Below are positions 42,602-51,425 of a stretch of 52,951 nt of DNA, in pieces. Each line of letters opens with the position of its first letter. The first letter of the stretch is position 1. A program made the translations under genes and the position numbers. Under the pieces are notes generated by a model. It was not told the DNA's origin and did not search any database. It saw only the letters and a program-made list of their open reading frames with translations. The stretch spans positions 1-52,951 of the forward strand of contig JAQWOR010000063.1 in NCBI GenBank assembly GCA_029245785.1, given 5' to 3'. The DNA comes from Polaribacter sp. Lineage in GTDB: Bacteria > Bacteroidota > Bacteroidia > Flavobacteriales > Flavobacteriaceae.

Positions 42602-45100
42602 ATGAAACACAAATACGTCTTTTTTATTTTAATTGCTTTTTTTACACTTCAACTTAGCGCTCAAAAAATAATGAGTCCTGATGAATTTTTAGGATACAAA
42701 CTAGGATCACGTTTTACAAGACACCATAAAGTAGTTGATTATTTTAAATACGTTGCTAATAATTCTGATTTGGTACAATTTCAACCTTATGGAAAAACCA
42801 ATGAATTTCGAACCTTATCTGTCGTTTTTGTTTCTTCAAAAGCTAATATTACTTCGTTAGAAAGCATTCGAAAGCAACATTTGACAAATGCAGGAATAGA
42901 AAATTCTACAGGTTTAACAGACAAAGCTATTGTTTGGCTAAGTTACAATGTTCATGGTAATGAATCTTCTTCAACAGAAGCTTCTATGCTTACCTTATAC
43001 ACCTTGATTACCAAAAAAACAAGTTATCTTGAAAATACCGTGGTTATTATGGATCCGTGTATAAATCCTGATGGAAGAGACCGTTATGTAAATTGGTACA
43101 ACCAAGTAGTTAGCAATCCTTACAACAGTAATTCCAATGCTAGAGAACACAGAGAACCTTGGCCAGGAGGAAGAGCAAATCATTACCTATTTGATTTGAA
43201 TAGAGACTGGGTTTGGGCAACGCAAGTTGAAACACAACAACGCTTAAAAATATATAATAAATGGCTACCTCATGTGCATGTAGATTTTCATGAACAAGGA
43301 ATTAATAATCCCTATTATTTTGCTCCAGCAGCAGAACCTTTTCATGAAGTAATTACCGATTGGCAACGCGATTTTCAAACTCAAATAGGAAAAAACCATG
43401 CAAAATACTTTGATAAAAATGGTTGGCTTTATTTTACTCGAGAACGTTTTGACCTCCTGTACCCAAGTTATGGAGATACCTACCCTACTTATGTAGGCGG
43501 AATTGGAATGACTTACGAACAAGCTGGTGGCGGAAGAGCTGGATTGGGCATCATAAAAGCTGATGGAGAAGAATTGACGTTAGTAGATCGCTTAACACAT
43601 CATACAACGAGTGGATTGTCAACCGTAGAAATTGCCTCTAAAAATACTTCCGCATTAAATACTGAATTTAGCAATTACTATGCTGATAAAAAATTCAAAT
43701 ACAAAAGTTATGTATTAAAAGGAAACCAAAGTAAAACCAATAAGTTAATTGCACTTTTAAACAAGCATGAAATAGCGTATGGCTATGCAAATGGAAAGTC
43801 AGTTACTGGGTTTGATTATGAAGCAAATTCAAAAGGAAGCATGAAAACTTCTTCTAATGATTTAGTGATTTCTACAAACCAACCCAAAGGAAAACTCATC
43901 AAAACATTGTTTGAGCCTGCTGCTAAAATAAGTGATTCTATTACCTATGACATTACCGCTTGGTCGCTTCCATATGCTTATGGATTCAAAGCTATTGCCA
44001 GCGAAAAACTCGTAGCAAGCACTAAAAGACCTTTAAAAACAGTAGCTTCAAAAGTTACTCCAAATACTTTTGCGTATACCTTTTCTTGGAACCACATTTC
44101 TGATAGCAAAGTGTTAGCAGCCTTGTTACAGCAAGATATTAGAGTTCGATTTACAAGAAGAAAAATCAATAATAGTGGGCAACAATTACCAACAGGATCT
44201 ATTGTGGTATTGCGTGGCGACAATAAACACATTGCTAATTTTGATCAAAAAATTGCCAACACTGCAAATTCAAACAACAAAAAAACCAGCATATTAAATA
44301 CCGGGTTTTCTGATAGTGGCCCTGATTTAGGTTCTTCTTATGTACGAGAAATAAAGAATCAAAAAATAGCCGTTTTAGCAGGGAAACATACTTCTTCGTT
44401 AAGTTTTGGAGAAATCCAATACTTCTTTTAACAAGAAATTAAGTATCCATATACAGCTATCAATACCGATGATTTTTCAGCGTCTCTTCTAAAGAGCTAC
44501 CACACATTGGTACTTCCAAATGGCTATTACAATGGATTATTAGGAGAAAAACAATTGAAAGACTTAGCCTCTTGGGTTCGAAATGGCGGAAAAGTAATTG
44601 CCATTGGAAATGCCAATCGCTTATTTGCTGATAAAAAAGGTTTTGGGTTAACATCTAAAAATAAAGACAGCGATGCAAAAGAAGCAAACAAATCTGACAA
44701 AAACTTGCATTTAGTTGCTTATGATCAATTAGAAAGAGAAAGCATTCAGAATAGTATTACAGGGGCTATTTTTAAAACAGCTGTAGATCCTTCACATCCT
44801 TTGGCTTTTGGCTATGATCACAGCTATTTTACCTTAAAATTAAGTAGCAATTCGTATACCTATTTAGAAAACGGTTTCAATGTAGTTAGACTGGAAGACA
44901 ATACAGCCATTTCTGGATTTGCAGGCCATAAAACATTCGAAAACCTCACAAAATCATTGATTTTTGGTGAAGAACAAATCGGAAGAGGAAGCCTTATTTA
45001 TATGGTTGACAATCCGCTGTTTAGAGGTTTTTGGGAAAACGGAAAATTGTTTTTTGCCAATGCTCTGTTCATGACCAATCCGAGTATGAAAAAACTGTAA
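42602..45100 (+). pseudogene. Second M14 family peptidase, interrupted by one in-frame TAA
   Basis: The frame from ATG 42602 (signal peptide MKHKYVFFILIAFFTLQLSA) covers 833 codons including the final stop, exactly the size of the paralogue at 6111-8609, but codon 610 is TAA (44429-44431). The frame continues as QEIKYPYTAINTDD through GYYNGLLGEKQL to the end. The paralogue has Asp at this position (LFDQRF against FF-stop-QEI), so a single-base change explains the break. All M14 residues lie upstream: His118 and Glu121 in VHGNESS, His230 in VDFHEQG and Glu307 in MTYEQAGG. A truncated 609-residue product would keep the whole peptidase domain and lose the C-terminal amidotransferase-like part. 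Terminator at 45126-45164. Confidence 0.9.
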
Positions 45101-45125
45101 ACTATAAGACATTCAATATTTAAAC

Positions 45126-45164
45126 TAAAAAAGCATCCCGAAGTATTCGGGATGCTTTTTTTTT
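45126..45164. terminator. Convergent bidirectional terminator
   Basis: Perfect 16-base stem (AAAAAAGCATCCCGAA / TTCGGGATGCTTTTTT) with GTA loop and flanking A and T runs. It serves both the M14 peptidase gene from the left and rimO from the right. Confidence 0.88.
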
Positions 45165-45178
45165 ATAAAATAGTCTTA

Positions 45179-46495
45179 TTAAGAAACTACAGGAGTTCCA
45201 TACAAATCAAAATCACCTGCTTCGTGAATTTTAATATCAATAAATTCACCTATTTTAATATAATGCGCTGTGGCATCTACCAATACATCGTTATCAACAT
45301 CTGGCGAGTCAAATTCTGTACGCCCATAGAAGTATTCTCCATCTTTACGGTCAAATAGACAACGGAAGGTTTTTCCTATTTTTTCTTGATTCAACTCCCA
45401 AGAAATCTGACTTTGAATTTCCATAATCTCATTGACTCTTCTAAACTTTACCTCTGCAGGCACATCATCTTTCAAGGTATAAGCTCCAGTGTTTTCTTCA
45501 TGAGAATATTCAAAAGCCCCCATGCGTTCAAAACGCATTTCTTCAATCCAATCTTTTAATTCTTGAAACATTTCTTCCGTTTCTCCCGGATATCCAACAA
45601 TCAAAGTGGTTCGTATTGCCATTTCTGGAACTACTTCTCTAAATTTGTGAATCAATGCAGTGGTCTTCTCATGCGTAGTTCCACGCTTCATCGATTTCAA
45701 TAATTCTGTATTGATGTGCTGCAGTGGAATGTCTAAATAATTACACACTTTAGGCTCACTTTTCATCACTTCTAATACATCCATCGGAAAGCCTGATGGA
45801 AAAGCATAATGCATTCGAATCCATTCGATTCCTGCTACTTTTGCCAAGGCTTTTAACAGCTCTGCTAGGGCACGTTTTTTATAGATATCTAAGCCATAAT
45901 AAGTCAAATCTTGAGCAATCAACATGACTTCTTTAATGTCTTTTTCTGCCAATTTTGTAGCTTCAATAACAATATCTTCGATGGGTGTTGAAACGTGTTT
46001 TCCACGCATTAGTGGAATGGCACAAAAAGAACAAGGTCGATCACATCCTTCAGCAATTTTCAAATAGGCATAGTGTTTAGGAGTTGTTGTTAAACGCTCT
46101 CCAATCAATTCGTGCTTATAATCTGCTTCTAATACTTTTAATAAATTTGGTAAATCATGTGTGCCAAAATACTGATCTACATTGGTAATTTCTTTTTCTA
46201 AATCTGGTTTATAGCGTTCACTTAAACACCCTGTTACATAAACTTTGTCAACTTCTCCAGCTTCTTTCCGTTGGGCATAATGCAAAATGGTATCAATGGA
46301 TTCCTCTTTGGCTTTTCCGATAAACCCACAAGTATTGATCACGACAATATTTCCATCATCATTAACATCTTCATGAACAACTTCCTTTCCGTTGGCTTTT
46401 AGCTGTCCCATCAACACTTCAGAGTCATAGATGTTTTTAGAACATCCTAAGGTAACTACGTTGATTTTATTTTTTTTGATTGTTTTTGTGCGCAT
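45179..46495 (-). CDS. rimO: Ribosomal protein S12 methylthiotransferase
   Basis: A 438-residue radical SAM methylthiotransferase that modifies the conserved Asp of ribosomal protein S12. N-terminal UPF0004 domain with cluster cysteines in VVTLGCSKNIYDSEVLM, INTCGFIG and VTGCLSERY; radical SAM motif CDRPCSFCAIP; C-terminal TRAM domain (about 370-438). The YDSEVLMGQL and AEGCDRPCSFCAIP details fit RimO and not MiaB. Start ATG 46495. It lies downstream of ftsY (56 bases) on the same strand and ends at the convergent terminator. Confidence 0.95.
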   Translation of the reverse strand: MRTKTIKKNKINVVTLGCSKNIYDSEVLMGQLKANGKEVVHEDVNDDGNIVVINTCGFIGKAKEESIDTILHYAQRKEAGEVDKVYVTGCLSERYKPDLEKEITNVDQYFGTHDLPNLLKVLEADYKHELIGERLTTTPKHYAYLKIAEGCDRPCSFCAIPLMRGKHVSTPIEDIVIEATKLAEKDIKEVMLIAQDLTYYGLDIYKKRALAELLKALAKVAGIEWIRMHYAFPSGFPMDVLEVMKSEPKVCNYLDIPLQHINTELLKSMKRGTTHEKTTALIHKFREVVPEMAIRTTLIVGYPGETEEMFQELKDWIEEMRFERMGAFEYSHEENTGAYTLKDDVPAEVKFRRVNEIMEIQSQISWELNQEKIGKTFRCLFDRKDGEYFYGRTEFDSPDVDNDVLVDATAHYIKIGEFIDIKIHEAGDFDLYGTPVVS

Positions 46496-46551
46496 TATAT
46501 CATAAATCTTATATAAATAGATTCCCGAGAAATCGAGAATGAAAAATTTTT

Positions 46552-47523
46552 TTACTTAAAAAAAGAATCCACAAACTCATGCTTATTAAATACTTGTAAA
46601 TCGTCAATACCCTCTCCTACGCCGATGTATTTTACAGGAATCTGAAATTGATCTGAAATTCCGATAACAACACCGCCTTTTGCAGTACCATCTAATTTGG
46701 TTACTGCCAATGAAGTAACTTCGGTTGCCAAGGTAAACTGTTTGGCTTGCTCAAAGGCATTTTGCCCTGTTGATCCGTCTAGCACCAACAAAACCTCGTG
46801 AGGTGCATCTGCAACTACTTTTTGCATAACGCGTTTAATTTTTACCAATTCATTCATTAAATTGACTTTGTTGTGCAAACGTCCTGCTGTATCTATAATC
46901 ACTACATCTGCCTTTTGAGTTACGGCAGATTGCAGGGTGTCAAAAGCAACAGAAGCAGGGTCAGAACCCATTTCTTGACGAATAATAGGCACTTCTACAC
47001 GATCTGCCCAAATTTGTAGTTGATCAATTGCTGCAGCTCTAAATGTATCTCCAGCACCTAAAACAACTTTTAAACCTTTCTTTTTAAACTGTGCTGCAAG
47101 TTTTCCAATCGTGGTGGTTTTACCAACGCCATTTACGCCAACCACCATAATTACATGAGGTTGCTTTCCTCCTGCCTCGGTAAGTGTATTTGGCAGTACA
47201 AACTCGGTAGCTTCTCCTGTATTTGTTTCAGAGAGCAATCCTGCAATTTCTTCTCGCAAGATAGTATTGAGTTCATCAGTTCCCACATATTTATCTTTTG
47301 CAACACGTACTTCTATACGATCAATAATTTTTAAGGTAGTTTGAACTCCTACATCTGAAGCCACCAGCACTTCTTCTAAATTATCTAAAACATCAGCATC
47401 AACTTTCGATTTACCTACAACGACTTTTGATAACTTAGACAAAAAACTGGTGTTGGTTTTTTCCAAACCTTTGTCTAGTGTTTCTTTTTTTTCTTTTGAA
47501 AATATCTTTTTAAAAAAACTCAT
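46552..47523 (-). CDS. ftsY: Signal recognition particle receptor FtsY
   Basis: A 323-residue SRP GTPase that docks ribosome-SRP complexes at the membrane. N-terminal basic stretch and N domain (about 1-90), then the G domain: P-loop GVNGVGKTTTIGKLA, insertion-box DTFRAAAIDQL, DTAGR, TKLDGTAKGG. The acidic A domain of E. coli FtsY is missing, as is usual in this phylum. It is separated from the ribosomal gene cluster upstream by the terminator at 47612-47643 and likely shares a transcript with rimO. Confidence 0.96.
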   Translation of the reverse strand: MSFFKKIFSKEKKETLDKGLEKTNTSFLSKLSKVVVGKSKVDADVLDNLEEVLVASDVGVQTTLKIIDRIEVRVAKDKYVGTDELNTILREEIAGLLSETNTGEATEFVLPNTLTEAGGKQPHVIMVVGVNGVGKTTTIGKLAAQFKKKGLKVVLGAGDTFRAAAIDQLQIWADRVEVPIIRQEMGSDPASVAFDTLQSAVTQKADVVIIDTAGRLHNKVNLMNELVKIKRVMQKVVADAPHEVLLVLDGSTGQNAFEQAKQFTLATEVTSLAVTKLDGTAKGGVVIGISDQFQIPVKYIGVGEGIDDLQVFNKHEFVDSFFK

Positions 47524-47611
47524 TTTTTTGTTTTTAGAATAGCTTTTTAGATTTTTGCATTAGGGAACTACCTACTGGAAGCCGCCTCAAAAATACGGAA
47601 TTCTTAGACAT

Positions 47612-47643
47612 AAAAAAAGCTACTCTCTAACGAAAGTAGCTTT
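47612..47643 (-). terminator. Terminator of rpmB-rpmG-DUF4295 unit
   Basis: Stem AAAGCTACT / AGTAGCTTT with a loop of about nine bases; on the minus strand it is followed by a run of T (AAAAAAA on the plus strand at 47612-47618). It lies 22 bases after the DUF4295 stop. Confidence 0.75.
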
Positions 47644-47664
47644 GTATTTTTATTCGATAAACGA

Positions 47665-47817
47665 TTACTTTTTAGCTAAAAAGTCGTTTACTTTTTTAGG
47701 ATCCATGATCGCTTCAACAAATGTATAAGCCCCTGTTTTTGGAGATTTTACCATTTTGATCGCTTTTGATAATCTTTTTGAACCTGTTTGTAACGATGCT
47801 ACTGATTTCTTTGCCAT
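47665..47817 (-). CDS. DUF4295 small basic protein
   Basis: A 50-residue protein, MAKKSVASLQTGSKRLSKAI at the start and ending in DFLAKK. It is very rich in Lys and has the family segment KMVKSPKTGAYTFVEAIMDP. The gene lies 10 bases behind rpmG, the fixed position of DUF4295 in Bacteroidota, which suggests a ribosome-associated role, although function is not known to me. It is just too short for many automatic gene finders. Confidence 0.92.
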   Translation of the reverse strand: MAKKSVASLQTGSKRLSKAIKMVKSPKTGAYTFVEAIMDPKKVNDFLAKK

Positions 47818-47827
47818 GATCTATATA

Positions 47828-48010
47828 TTATTTGATTTCTTTGTGAACGGTCATTCTCTTTAAGATAGGATTGAATTTTTTAATTTCCATTCTATAAGGA
47901 GTATTTTTCTTATTCTTTGTAGTAATATATCTAGAAGTTCCTCTTTGCCCAGACGCTTTATGCTCTGTACATTCTAAGATTACTTGAATTCTGTTTCCTT
48001 TTTTTGCCAT
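47828..48010 (-). CDS. rpmG: 50S ribosomal protein L33
   Basis: A 60-residue ribosomal protein with the L33 marks [22 protein letters not shown] and [15 protein letters not shown]. Only one cysteine is present, so this is the zinc-independent (C-minus) form. It lies between rpmB (26 bases upstream) and DUF4295 (10 bases downstream) in the usual order. Confidence 0.97.
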   Translation of the reverse strand: MAKKGNRIQVILECTEHKASGQRGTSRYITTKNKKNTPYRMEIKKFNPILKRMTVHKEIK

Positions 48011-48036
48011 CTCTCTATATATTTTTTAAGGGTGGA

Positions 48037-48276
48037 TTATTTTTTTAAAAATCCGTTTGCTCTTGCTTCTTTCAAAACAGCAGAAATCCCTTTTCTATTA
48101 ATGTTTTTTAAAGCAGAAGCAGAAATTTTTAAAGTAATCCACTTATCTTCTTCTGGAATATAAAAACGCTTTACCATTAAGTTAGCGTCAAATTTTCTTT
48201 TTGTTCTATTCAAAGCATGAGAAACATTGTTTCCAACCATTGCTTTTTTTCCTGTAAGTTCACAAACTCTAGACAT
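48037..48276 (-). CDS. rpmB: 50S ribosomal protein L28
   Basis: A 79-residue ribosomal protein: CELTGKKAMVGNNVSHALNR at the N terminus, then TKRKFDANL and the C-terminal ISASALKNINRKGI. A single cysteine makes it the zinc-independent form, as for L33 in the same operon. First gene of the rpmB-rpmG-DUF4295 unit; cinA ends 74 bases upstream. Confidence 0.97.
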   Translation of the reverse strand: MSRVCELTGKKAMVGNNVSHALNRTKRKFDANLMVKRFYIPEEDKWITLKISASALKNINRKGISAVLKEARANGFLKK

Positions 48277-48350
48277 CTCTTGACAGTTTTAGTATTATTT
48301 CTAAACGAGGTGCAAATTTATGAAAAAATTACACATTCATCCAAACAATT

Positions 48351-49601
48351 CTAATTATTTTTTAGAATCTTTTTTTGCAGTATTTCCAAGGCTTTGTTTA
48401 CGGTTCTTTGAATCACTTTTTCTCGTGGCTGTCCGAAATTAAATTCTTCTGTAAATACCCCTTTTTTAGAGGCCAATGCAATGTAAACCACCCCAACGGT
48501 TTTGTCAGTAACATCTGTTGTTGGCCCTGCATTTCCTGTAACTGCAATAGCATAATCTGTTGCTAATTTTTTTCGTGCAGATACCGCCATAGCTTCAACT
48601 ACTTCTTTACTAACAACGCTATGTTTTTCAATCAAATTTACTGACACGCCTAACACACTTTGTTTTGTTTCTGCTGAATAGGTTACAAAACTACCTTTAA
48701 AGTAAGAAGATGCTCCTGCAACCGAAACTAAGGTTGCTGCTATTTTTCCACCTGTTATACTCTCGGCAGTACAAACCGTCTTACGCTGTTCTATCAGCAA
48801 CTCTCCTACTCTTTTTTCTATAGATGCATCGGTGTCAAAACCAATAACAACATCAGAGATAAGCGCGTTTAATGCCGTTAATTGTTCTTTCAATACACGC
48901 TCTAACTCTTGTTTATTCTCGCCTTTTGCCGATACACGTAAACGTACTTTTCCAAAAGAAGGCAAATAGGCCAATTTAACAAACGGAGGTAAGTTATTTT
49001 CCCAATTTGCAATCCGACCTGCAATCACACTTTCTCCTTGACCGTGTGTCATCACGGTTTTATGAATGATGAAAGGCAATTGAAATTGCTGTTGAATTCT
49101 TGGCAATACCTCATTTCTCATCAACCCTTTCATTTCGTACGGAACTCCCGGAAGCGACACAAACACCTTTTTATTTTCATAAAACCACATACCAGGCGCT
49201 GTTCCAAATTCATTTTTAAGGCAGGTTGCCTTTGAAGGCAGTTGTGCTTGATATTGCTGTATCTCTTTAAAAGGGTGGTTAATTTTTTTAAACAATGCTT
49301 TGATGTGCTCAATTACTTCTGGATATTCAATCCATTCTGAATCGTTAAAATAAGTTGCCAAGGTTTTTTTGGTAATATCATCATTGGTTGGCCCCAATCC
49401 ACCAGTTACAATTACAAGATCTACTCTTGCCTCCGCTTCTTTTAAAGCGTCTAAAATATGTTGTTCTTCATCTTGAATAGAGGTTATTTGCATAACAGAA
49501 ACCCCTATTTTATTCAATGCTATCGCAATCCATTGTGAATTGGTATCTACAATTTGCCCGATAAGAATCTCATCTCCAATGGTAATAATTTCTGCGTTCA
49601 T
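48351..49601 (-). CDS. cinA: CinA-like competence/damage-inducible protein
   Basis: A 416-residue two-domain protein. Residues 1-170 are the MoCF-biosynthesis-like (COG1058) domain (EIITIGDEILIGQIVDTNSQ, VIVTGGLGPTNDDITKKTLA). Residues about 250-410 are the CinA/PncC domain (TVCTAESITGGKIAATLVS, AVTGNAGPT), which deamidates nicotinamide mononucleotide in NAD recycling. Characterised two-domain enzymes combine ADP-ribose pyrophosphatase and NMN deamidase activity. Both halves look intact. It is downstream of the FAH-family gene (59-base gap) on the same strand. Confidence 0.93.
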   Translation of the reverse strand: MNAEIITIGDEILIGQIVDTNSQWIAIALNKIGVSVMQITSIQDEEQHILDALKEAEARVDLVIVTGGLGPTNDDITKKTLATYFNDSEWIEYPEVIEHIKALFKKINHPFKEIQQYQAQLPSKATCLKNEFGTAPGMWFYENKKVFVSLPGVPYEMKGLMRNEVLPRIQQQFQLPFIIHKTVMTHGQGESVIAGRIANWENNLPPFVKLAYLPSFGKVRLRVSAKGENKQELERVLKEQLTALNALISDVVIGFDTDASIEKRVGELLIEQRKTVCTAESITGGKIAATLVSVAGASSYFKGSFVTYSAETKQSVLGVSVNLIEKHSVVSKEVVEAMAVSARKKLATDYAIAVTGNAGPTTDVTDKTVGVVYIALASKKGVFTEEFNFGQPREKVIQRTVNKALEILQKKILKNN

Positions 49602-49660
49602 TTTTTATAGTTATAAAGGTTCAATATTTTGCTTTGCTACTCTATAGCTCTGAAACTTGT

Positions 49661-50269
49661 TTATTTCACTTTAATTTGAAACGCTTGTTTTCCATCTAAA
49701 ACCCCTGTTAATATGTCGTTTTTTACTACTTTTCCAACTCCTGATGGAGTTCCTGTAAATAGAATATCTCCTTTTTTTAAGGTAAAATATTGCGAAACAT
49801 ACGCAATCAATTCATCGGTTTTCCACAGCATGGCAATGGTGTTTCCATCTTGCACAAGCGCATCATTTTTGAGTAATTGAAATTGTAAATTTTCTAAATC
49901 AAATATTTCCTTCGGATAAAACTCCCCAATAATTGCACTCCCATCAAAAGCTTTGGCTTTTTCCCATGGCAATCCATTTTCTTTGCATTTTGCTTGTACA
50001 TCACGCGCTGTAAAATCGATTCCCAATCCGATTTCATCATAATATTTATGCGCAAATTTGGCTTCGATATGTTTACCTACTTTATTAATTTTTATCAATA
50101 CCTCTACTTCATAATGCACATCGGCTGAAAAATCAGGAATAAAAAACGGATTTTTTCTAGGTAAAATAGCCGAATCTGGCTTTAAAAAAACAACTGGATT
50201 TTCTGGTCGTTCATTAGCCAATTCTTCTATGTGTTTGGCATAATTACGCCCGATGCAAATAATTTTCAT
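49661..50269 (-). CDS. Fumarylacetoacetate hydrolase family protein
   Basis: A 202-residue single-domain FAH-fold protein. Metal ligands are visible in VHYEVEVLIKIN (Glu-x-Glu) and the Asp in GLGIDFTARDVQ; the active-site block GLPWEKAKAFDGSA and the C-terminal GDILFTGTPSGVG are typical. Members include acylpyruvases, oxaloacetate decarboxylases and 2-hydroxyhepta-2,4-diene-1,7-dioate isomerases. The size and motifs are closest to the acylpyruvase/oxaloacetate decarboxylase (YcgM) subgroup. The exact substrate is unknown. It follows menB by 45 bases. Confidence 0.88.
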   Translation of the reverse strand: MKIICIGRNYAKHIEELANERPENPVVFLKPDSAILPRKNPFFIPDFSADVHYEVEVLIKINKVGKHIEAKFAHKYYDEIGLGIDFTARDVQAKCKENGLPWEKAKAFDGSAIIGEFYPKEIFDLENLQFQLLKNDALVQDGNTIAMLWKTDELIAYVSQYFTLKKGDILFTGTPSGVGKVVKNDILTGVLDGKQAFQIKVK

Positions 50270-50314
50270 ATAAAATAATTACTAATTTATAATTAACTGA
50301 TAATTGATCACTGA

Positions 50315-51154
50315 TTACGGTATCCATTTCTTTACAAAATTAGGCTTCCGTTTTTCTAAAAAGGCATCACGTCCTTCTTTGGCTTCATCAGTCATATATG
50401 CTAACCGAGTTGCTTCGCCAGCAAATACTTGTTGCCCAACCATTCCGTCATCTGTTAAGTTCATTGCAAACTTTAACATTTTAATAGACGTTGGAGATTT
50501 TGCTAATATTTCTTGTGCCCATTCATAAGCAGTCGCTTCCAATTCATCATGCGGAATTACCGCATTGACCATACCCATTTCATAGGCTTCTTGTGCCGAA
50601 TAATTGCGCCCTAAAAAGAAAATTTCACGAGCTTTTTTTTGCCCTACCATTTTTGCTAAATAGGCTGATCCATAACCGCCATCAAAACTTGTTACATCTG
50701 CATCTGTCTGTTTAAAAATAGCATGTTCTTTAGATGCCAAGGTCAAATCACAAACAACATGCAAACTATGTCCGCCACCAACTGCCCAACCAGGTACAAC
50801 AGCAATTACTGCTTTTGGCATAAACCGAATTAACCGTTGTACTTCTAAAATATTTAAGCGATGGTAGCCATCCTCTCCAACATAACCTTGATGTCCACGT
50901 GCTTTTTGATCTCCTCCAGAACAAAAAGAATAAACACCGTCTTTTGAAGACGGACCTTCCGCAGACAGCAACACAACACCAATAGAAGTATCTTCACCGG
51001 CATCATAAAAAGCATCGTACAACTCTTTGGTGGTTTTAGGACGAAAGGCATTGCGAATATCTGGCCGATTAAATGCTATTCTTGCCACTCCATTGCACTT
51101 TTTATAGGTGATATCTTCGTACTCTTTTACCGTTTTCCAAGCTGGTTGTATCAT
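50315..51154 (-). CDS. menB: 1,4-dihydroxy-2-naphthoyl-CoA synthase
   Basis: A 279-residue crotonase-fold enzyme that closes the naphthoate ring in menaquinone synthesis. Characteristic parts are ARIAFNRPDIRNAFRPKT, FCSGGDQKARGHQGYVGEDG, VVPGWAVGGGHSLHVVCDLT, the MenB-specific FDGGYGSAYLAKMVGQKKAR and the C-terminal EGRDAFLEKRKPNF. Other men genes are not adjacent in the window. It starts the minus-strand run menB, FAH, cinA, rpmB. Its upstream region (51155-51425) shows no gene. Confidence 0.95.
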   Translation of the reverse strand: MIQPAWKTVKEYEDITYKKCNGVARIAFNRPDIRNAFRPKTTKELYDAFYDAGEDTSIGVVLLSAEGPSSKDGVYSFCSGGDQKARGHQGYVGEDGYHRLNILEVQRLIRFMPKAVIAVVPGWAVGGGHSLHVVCDLTLASKEHAIFKQTDADVTSFDGGYGSAYLAKMVGQKKAREIFFLGRNYSAQEAYEMGMVNAVIPHDELEATAYEWAQEILAKSPTSIKMLKFAMNLTDDGMVGQQVFAGEATRLAYMTDEAKEGRDAFLEKRKPNFVKKWIP

Positions 51155-51425
51155 AAATTGTTTTTTTTAACGTTCTAACTGCTAAAATAAGATAATAATA
51201 CTAGTTATTGTTTGGATTTACGTTAAGAACTCATTTAAACTTTTTTCAATTGGTTGTAAAATATTATTTCATCCTTAAATCTTGTCTTTTTTTAGCTCTG
51301 TAACGATCCTAATATAATTTAAAAAAGCCTTCATTTGAGTGCAAAATCCTTATTGTTCGCTTCAACCAATAAAGTTTAATGAATTCTAAAAGAAAAAGAG
51401 TATTTTCAACATTAAAATCAGTACC

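Noticed and set aside
44507..45100. Separate small gene of 197 codons starting with TTG at 44507
   Set aside because: It continues the frame and homology of the M14 peptidase, with 25 coding-like codons before the TTG; it is the tail of the interrupted gene.
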